Below, piece by piece: positions 3,636 to 8,600 of a stretch of DNA of 8,600 bases; positions within the stretch are counted from its first letter, which is position 1, and each line of letters begins with the position of its first letter. The notes under the pieces are model-generated. The model saw nothing but the letters and a program-made list of their open reading frames with translations. It ran no database searches and was not told the DNA's origin. The DNA is from Thioalkalivibrio sp. Lineage in GTDB: Bacteria; Pseudomonadota; Gammaproteobacteria; SpSt-1174. Where the stretch lies: NCBI GenBank assembly GCA_011046015.1, contig DSBO01000249.1, forward strand, positions 1-8,600. Reading direction: 5' to 3'. Made by a program: the position numbers and the translations under genes.

Positions 3636-6302
3636 ATGTCCACGCAGCCAGAACATATCCACGACGTCGACGCCATCGAGACCCAGGAGTGGCTCGAGGC
3701 GCTCGAGGCCGTCATCGAGAACGAGGGTGCCGAGCGCGCGCACTACCTGCTCGAACAGCTCATCGACAAGGCGCGCCGCTCCGGCGCCGACCTGCCGTAC
3801 TCGCCGAACACGGCGTACGTGAACACCATCCCGCCGCACCTCGAGCCCCCGCACCCGGGTGACCCGGCCATCGAGCAGCGCCTGCGTTCCTACATCCGCT
3901 GGAACGCCCTGGCCATGGTGGTGAAGGCCAACCGCAAGAGCGCCGAACTCGGCGGCCACATCGCCTCCTTCGCCTCCTCGGCCACGCTCTATGACGTGGG
4001 CTTCAACCACTTCTGGCGCGCGCCCACCCACGAGCACGGCGGCGACCTGGTCTATTTCCAGGGCCACTCCGCGCCCGGCATCTATGCCCGCGCCTATCTG
4101 GAAGGCCGCCTCGACGAGGACCAGCTCGACAACTTCCGCCAGGAGGTGGACGGCAAGGGCCTGTCCTCCTACCCGCATCCCTGGCTGATGCCGGACTTCT
4201 GGCAGTTCCCCACCGTGTCCATGGGCCTGGGCCCGCTGCAGGCCATCTACCAGGCCCGCTTCATGAAGTACCTGCAGGACCGCGGCCTGGCCGATACCCG
4301 AGGCCGCAAGGTCTGGTGCTTCGTCGGCGACGGCGAGGTGGACGAGCCCGAGACCCTGGGCGCCATCTCGCTCGCCGCGCGTGAAAAGCTCGACAACCTG
4401 GTGTGGGTGGTGAACTGCAACCTGCAGCGCCTGGACGGCCCGGTGCGTGGCAACGGCAAGATCATCCAGGAGCTGGAGGCCAACTTCCGCGGCACCGGCT
4501 GGAACGTGCTCAAGGTGCTGTGGGGCAGCTACTGGGATCCGCTGTTTGCCATGGACAAGGACGGCCTGCTGCGCCAGCGCATGATGGAGGCCGTGGACGG
4601 CGACTACCAGAACTACAAGTCGAAGGACGGCGCCTACGTGCGCGAGCACTTCTTCGGCAAGTATCCGGAACTCAAGGCCATGGTGGCGAAGATGTCGGAC
4701 GACGACATCTGGCGCCTCAACCGCGGCGGCCACGATCCGCACAAGGTCTTCGCGGCCTACCAGGCGGCGATGGACACCGAGGGCCAGCCCACCGTCATCC
4801 TCGCCCACACCGTGAAGGGCTACGGCATGGGCGCCGCGGCCGAGGGCCAGATGGGCGCGCACCAGAAGAAGAAGCTGGATGACGAGTCCATCCTGCACGT
4901 GCGCGACCGCTTCAACATCCCGCTGTCGGACAAGGAGGCCACCAGCCTCAAATACTACAAGCCGGCGGAAGACAGCGAGGAGATGAAGTACCTGCACGAG
5001 CGCCGCAAGGAGCTCGGCGGCTACCTGCCGGTACGCAAGAACCTGGCCGCGCCGCTGGAAGTACCGTCCCTGGACGCCTTCCAGCCCCTGCTCGAGGGCA
5101 GCGGCGACCGCGAGATGTCCACCACCATGGCCTTCGTGCGTCTGCTCACGCTGCTCACCCGCGACAAGAAGATCGGCAAGTACGTGGTGCCCATTGTGCC
5201 GGACGAGGCGCGCACCTTCGGCATGGAAGGCATGTTCCGCCAGCTGGGCATCTACTCCTCGGTGGGGCAGACCTACACGCCGCAGGACAAGGACCAGATC
5301 ATGTTCTACAAGGAGGACAAGTCCGGCCAGATCCTGGAAGAGGGGATCAACGAGGCCGGGGCATTCTCCTCGTGGATTGCGGCGGCCACGGCCTACAGCA
5401 ACCACGGCGTGAACATGGTGCCGTTCTACATCTACTACTCCATGTTCGGTTTCCAGCGCATCGGCGACCTCGCCTGGGCGGCGGGCGACCTGCAGGCGCG
5501 CGGCTTCCTGCTCGGCGGCACCGCCGGTCGCACCACGCTCGCCGGCGAGGGCCTGCAGCACGATGACGGCCACAGCCACCTGCTGGCGGCCACCATCCCC
5601 AACTGCATCAGCTACGACCCGACCTTCGCCTACGAGCTGGCGGTGATCGTCCAGGACGGCCTGCGTCGCATGTACGAGAAGCAGGAAAACGTCTTCTACT
5701 ACCTCACCGTCATGAACGAGAACTACGAGCAGCCGGCCATGCCGCAGGGCGTGGAGGACGGCATTCTCAAGGGGATGTACCTGCTCCGTTCCGGCGGCAA
5801 GAAGAAGAAAAAGGTGCAGCTCATGGGCTCGGGCACCATCCTGCGCGAGGTCATCGCCGCGGCCGACCTGCTCGAGGCCGACTGGGGCGTGGACGCCGAC
5901 ATCTGGAGCGCCACCAGCTTCACCGAGCTGCGCCGCGAGGCGCTGGACGTGGACCGCTGGAACCGCCTGCACCCGCTGGAGGACCAGAAGACCTGCTATG
6001 TCGAGCAGTGCCTCAAGGGCCGTCGCGGCCCGGTGATCGCGGCCAGCGACTACATGAAGGCCTTCGCCGACCAGATCCGCAAGTGGGTCCCGGCGCGCTA
6101 CGAGGTGCTCGGGACCGACGGCTTCGGCCGCTCCGACACCCGCGCCAACCTGCGCCGTCACTTCGAGGTGGACCGCTACCACGTCACCGTCGCCGCCCTC
6201 AAGGCGCTGGCGGACGAGGAGCAGATGCCCGCCGGCAAGGTGGCCGAGGCCATCGAGAAGTACGGCATCGACGTCAACCGTACCAACCCGATGTACGCGT
6301 AA
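3636..6302 (+). CDS. aceE: Pyruvate dehydrogenase E1 component, homodimeric type
   Basis: An 888-residue thiamine-diphosphate enzyme that decarboxylates pyruvate and reductively acetylates the lipoyl group of E2; cytosolic, in the pyruvate dehydrogenase complex. E. coli AceE has 887 residues and the two align almost without gaps. The diphosphate/Mg motif is GDGE at 231-234 (D232) ending in NCNLQ (N262). H409 in the AHQKK loop matches E. coli H407, and E573 in EEGINE matches the cofactor-activating E571, by a constant offset of two. GGTAGRTTL (627-635) and HDDGHSH (642-648) are also typical. The N-terminal DVDAIETQEW corresponds to the E2-binding region of the family. Start: ATG 3636 with AGAGG 7 nt upstream. 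It is the first gene of the aceE-aceF-lpdA operon, preceded by a promoter candidate and dyads. No frameshift or missing catalytic residue is seen. Confidence 0.98.
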   Translation: MSTQPEHIHDVDAIETQEWLEALEAVIENEGAERAHYLLEQLIDKARRSGADLPYSPNTAYVNTIPPHLEPPHPGDPAIEQRLRSYIRWNALAMVVKANRKSAELGGHIASFASSATLYDVGFNHFWRAPTHEHGGDLVYFQGHSAPGIYARAYLEGRLDEDQLDNFRQEVDGKGLSSYPHPWLMPDFWQFPTVSMGLGPLQAIYQARFMKYLQDRGLADTRGRKVWCFVGDGEVDEPETLGAISLAAREKLDNLVWVVNCNLQRLDGPVRGNGKIIQELEANFRGTGWNVLKVLWGSYWDPLFAMDKDGLLRQRMMEAVDGDYQNYKSKDGAYVREHFFGKYPELKAMVAKMSDDDIWRLNRGGHDPHKVFAAYQAAMDTEGQPTVILAHTVKGYGMGAAAEGQMGAHQKKKLDDESILHVRDRFNIPLSDKEATSLKYYKPAEDSEEMKYLHERRKELGGYLPVRKNLAAPLEVPSLDAFQPLLEGSGDREMSTTMAFVRLLTLLTRDKKIGKYVVPIVPDEARTFGMEGMFRQLGIYSSVGQTYTPQDKDQIMFYKEDKSGQILEEGINEAGAFSSWIAAATAYSNHGVNMVPFYIYYSMFGFQRIGDLAWAAGDLQARGFLLGGTAGRTTLAGEGLQHDDGHSHLLAATIPNCISYDPTFAYELAVIVQDGLRRMYEKQENVFYYLTVMNENYEQPAMPQGVEDGILKGMYLLRSGGKKKKKVQLMGSGTILREVIAAADLLEADWGVDADIWSATSFTELRREALDVDRWNRLHPLEDQKTCYVEQCLKGRRGPVIAASDYMKAFADQIRKWVPARYEVLGTDGFGRSDTRANLRRHFEVDRYHVTVAALKALADEEQMPAGKVAEAIEKYGIDVNRTNPMYA

Positions 6303-6317
6303 GGGGCGGAGATCATC

Positions 6318-7634
6318 ATGGCGACGAAAAACATCGTGGTACCGGACATCGGCGACTTCGCCGATGTCGAAGTCATCGAGATCCTGGTCAGCCCGGGCGA
6401 CACCATCAAGGCCGAGGACTCGCTGATCACCCTGGAGTCCGACAAGGCCTCCATGGAGATCCCGGCCCCCGAGGGCGGCGTGGTCAAGGCGCTCAAGATC
6501 AAGGTGGGCGACCGCATCAAGCAGGGCGACACCATCCTCGAACTCGAGCCGGTCAACGACGCCGCGCCCGCGACGGAGCCGGCGGCCGGGAAGCCCGCGC
6601 CCCAGGCTGAAGCGAAGCCCGAGCCGAAACCGGCACCCAAGGCCGAGGCGCCCCAGCCCGCCCCCGCGGCGCCGCGCGCGGCCCCGGCCGGCCAGCGTCC
6701 CTCGCCCACGCGCAAGATCGACGAGGTGAGCTTCTCCAAGGCCTATGCCTCGCCCTCCGTGCGCCGCTTCGCGCGCGACCTGGGGGTGGACCTGGGCCAG
6801 GTGGATGGTACCGGCCGCAAGGGCCGCATCGTCAAGGAAGACGTGCAGGCCTTCGTCAAGCGCGCCCTCTCGCAGGGTGCCGGCGGCGGCCTGGGTGTGG
6901 CGCCCATGCCGGAGATCGACTTCTCCCAGTGGGGCGAGGTCGAGAGCAAGCCGCTCACCAAGATCAACAAGCTCACCGGCCAGAACCTGCACCGCAACTG
7001 GGTCACCGTCCCGCACGTCACCCAGTTCGACGAGGCCGACATCACCGACCTCGAGGCCTTCCGCAAGTCCATGGTGGCCGAGTACAAGGACAAGGGCATC
7101 AAGATCACCCTGCTGGTCTTCCTGATGAAGGCCGTGGTCTCCGCCCTGCGCGAGTTCCCGCGCTTCAACGCCTCGCTGGACGCCACCGGCGAGAACCTGG
7201 TGTACAAGAAGTACTTCAACATCGGCATCGCCGTGGACACCCCGGACGGCCTGGTCGTCCCCGTGGTGCGCGACGTGGACCGCAAGAGCCTGGTCGACCT
7301 GGCCGCCGAACTCGGCGAGATCAGCCAGAAAGCGCGCGACAAGAAGCTCACCCCCGGCGACATGCAGGGCGGCTGCTTCACCATCTCCAGCCTCGGTGGC
7401 ATCGGCGGCAGCAAGTTCACCCCCATCGTGAATGCCCCCGAGGTCGCCATCCTCGGCGTCTCCCGCGCCAGCATGCAGCCGGTGTGGAATGCCGAGGAAG
7501 AGACCTTCGAACCGCGCCTGATCCTGCCGCTGTCGCTGTCCTACGATCACCGCGTGATCGACGGTGCCGCCGGGGCGCGCTTCACCACCTTCCTCAGCCG
7601 GGTGCTGTCCGACACCCGTCGTCTGTTGCTCTAG
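6318..7634 (+). CDS. aceF: Pyruvate dehydrogenase E2, dihydrolipoamide acetyltransferase (one lipoyl domain)
   Basis: A 438-residue core subunit that carries the acetyl group on a lipoyl-lysine and transfers it to CoA. The lipoyl domain is at about 4-77, with lipoylated K43 in ESDKAS. An Ala/Pro/Lys/Glu-rich swinging linker spans about 80-135. The peripheral subunit-binding domain is at about 144-182 (SPSVRRFARDLG, then GTGRKGRI). The catalytic acetyltransferase domain runs from about 205 to the end, with the DHRVIDG motif (H411, D415). Only one lipoyl domain is present, against three in E. coli and two in Pseudomonas aeruginosa, hence the short length. Start: ATG 6318 with GGAG 6 nt upstream. 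It follows the aceE stop by 15 nt and precedes lpdA by 15 nt, which suggests co-transcription and a fixed complex stoichiometry. Confidence 0.98.
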   Translation: MATKNIVVPDIGDFADVEVIEILVSPGDTIKAEDSLITLESDKASMEIPAPEGGVVKALKIKVGDRIKQGDTILELEPVNDAAPATEPAAGKPAPQAEAKPEPKPAPKAEAPQPAPAAPRAAPAGQRPSPTRKIDEVSFSKAYASPSVRRFARDLGVDLGQVDGTGRKGRIVKEDVQAFVKRALSQGAGGGLGVAPMPEIDFSQWGEVESKPLTKINKLTGQNLHRNWVTVPHVTQFDEADITDLEAFRKSMVAEYKDKGIKITLLVFLMKAVVSALREFPRFNASLDATGENLVYKKYFNIGIAVDTPDGLVVPVVRDVDRKSLVDLAAELGEISQKARDKKLTPGDMQGGCFTISSLGGIGGSKFTPIVNAPEVAILGVSRASMQPVWNAEEETFEPRLILPLSLSYDHRVIDGAAGARFTTFLSRVLSDTRRLLL

Positions 7635-7649
7635 TCGGGAGAACGCATC

Positions 7650-8600
7650 ATGGCTGATATCGTGGAAATCAAGGTGCCGGACATCGGCGAGTTCAAGGAC
7701 GTCGAGGTCATCGAGGTACTGGTCGGCGCGGGCGACGAGATCCAGCCCGAGCAGTCGCTCATCACGCTCGAGTCCGACAAGGCCTCGATGGAGATCCCGG
7801 CCCCGCAGGGCGGCAAGGTCACCGAGCTGCTGATCAAGGTCGGCGACACCGTCAACATCGGCGACCCGATCCTGAAGCTGGAAGCGGGCGAGGGTGCTGC
7901 GAAGGAAGCCGCCCCGGCAAAGGCGGAGAAACCCGCCGCCGCCGAGAAGACCGAGGCGCCGGCCGCAACCGCACCGGCTGCTGCTCCGGCGCCGAAGGCC
8001 GCGAGTTTCACCGGCGACGTCGACATGTCCGCCGAGCTGGTCGTGCTCGGTTCCGGCCCCGGCGGCTACACCGCTGCCTTCCGCGCCGCGGACCTCGGCA
8101 AGAAGGTCATTCTCATCGAGCGCTACGAGAGCATCGGTGGCGTGTGCCTGAATGTGGGCTGCATCCCCTCCAAGGCGCTGCTGCACACCGCCCAGGTGAT
8201 CAACGAGGCCGAGGAGTTCGCCGACATCGGCGTCGCCTTCAACCAGCCCAAGATCGACCTCGACAAGCTGCGCGGCCACAAGAACGGCGTGGTCGGCAAG
8301 CTCACCGGCGGCCTCAAGCAGCTCGCCAGGCAGCGCAAGGTCGAGATCATGCACGGCTACGGCAAGTTCACCTCGCCCAACACCATCGAGGTGGAGGCGG
8401 GCGACGGCAGGAAGACCGTGGTCGGCTTCGACAACTGCATCATCGCCGCCGGTTCGCGCGTCACCAAGCTGCCGTTCATCCCGTGGGACGATCCGCGCGT
8501 GATGGACTCCACCGACGCGCTGGAAATCGAGGAAGTCCCCGAGCGCCTGCTGGTCGTCGGCGGCGGCATTATCGGGCTGGAAATGGCCACCGTGTACGAC
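7650..8600 (+). CDS. lpdA: Dihydrolipoamide dehydrogenase (E3) with N-terminal lipoyl domain, 3' end beyond the window
   Basis: The first 317 residues of an E3 flavoprotein that reoxidises dihydrolipoyl groups and passes electrons to NAD+. An N-terminal lipoyl domain (about 5-78, lipoyl lysine K44 in ESDKAS) and an Ala/Pro/Lys linker (about 79-120) precede the disulfide oxidoreductase fold. The FAD-binding GSGPGG is at 134-139, the redox disulfide C166/C171 in CLNVGC, and the NAD-binding GGGIIG at 304-309. The last part of the NAD domain, the central domain and the interface domain with its catalytic His-Glu lie off the right edge. E3 with its own lipoyl domain is known from Neisseria (p64k) and some other proteobacteria; E. 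coli Lpd lacks it. Start: ATG 7650 with GGGAG 8 nt upstream. It is the third gene of the pdh operon. The frame is open to the last base. Confidence 0.97.
   Translation, partial: MADIVEIKVPDIGEFKDVEVIEVLVGAGDEIQPEQSLITLESDKASMEIPAPQGGKVTELLIKVGDTVNIGDPILKLEAGEGAAKEAAPAKAEKPAAAEKTEAPAATAPAAAPAPKAASFTGDVDMSAELVVLGSGPGGYTAAFRAADLGKKVILIERYESIGGVCLNVGCIPSKALLHTAQVINEAEEFADIGVAFNQPKIDLDKLRGHKNGVVGKLTGGLKQLARQRKVEIMHGYGKFTSPNTIEVEAGDGRKTVVGFDNCIIAAGSRVTKLPFIPWDDPRVMDSTDALEIEEVPERLLVVGGGIIGLEMATVYD

Noticed and set aside
3570..8354. A 1594-residue open frame antisense to aceE, aceF and lpdA
   Set aside because: It mirrors three clearly recognisable genes. Long antisense frames arise from strong GC at third codon positions, and the translation is low-complexity (rich in Val, Leu, Gly, His, Arg, Asp) with no domain I recognise.

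Overview
The window looks like ordinary chromosomal DNA from a GC-rich gammaproteobacterium. RNase T is essentially a gammaproteobacterial enzyme, E1 is the homodimeric AceE type, and codon use is strongly GC-biased. One lipoyl domain on E2 plus one on E3 recalls sulfur-oxidising or halophilic lineages such as Chromatiales/Ectothiorhodospiraceae, but that placement is inference, not proof.

Layout: (1) Bases 1-281 hold a tandem array of about 75-nt inverted-repeat units (REP doublets, BIME-like) with no gene. (2) grxD (+), a monothiol CGFS glutaredoxin for Fe-S handling, is followed by a perfect 21-bp bidirectional terminator. (3) On the opposite strand, converging on grxD, lie a response regulator with a degenerate GGDEF domain and, upstream of it, rnt (RNase T). 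(4) Head to head with rnt, and almost touching it, is an exported TraB/GumN-family protein (+). (5) A roughly 230-nt AT-rich regulatory region follows, with several dyads, a promoter candidate and leader hairpins. (6) It leads into the pyruvate dehydrogenase operon aceE-aceF-lpdA (+); lpdA runs off the right edge.

How the genes work together: AceE decarboxylates pyruvate and acetylates the lipoyl arm of AceF, AceF passes the acetyl group to CoA, and LpdA reoxidises the dihydrolipoyl arm. Gaps of only 15 nt between the genes, each with its own Shine-Dalgarno sequence, imply one transcript. LpdA carries its own N-terminal lipoyl domain, nearly a copy of the AceF one. The left half (grxD, the GGDEF regulator, rnt) has the same gene order and orientation as the E. 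coli rnt-lhr-grxD locus, with the GGDEF regulator where lhr would be.

I found no convincing undescribed multi-gene system. The points most worth a second look are the REP-doublet array, the substitutions in the GGDEF active site, the colliding rnt/TraB start region, the dyads and hairpins ahead of aceE, and the duplicated lipoyl domain shared by E2 and E3.
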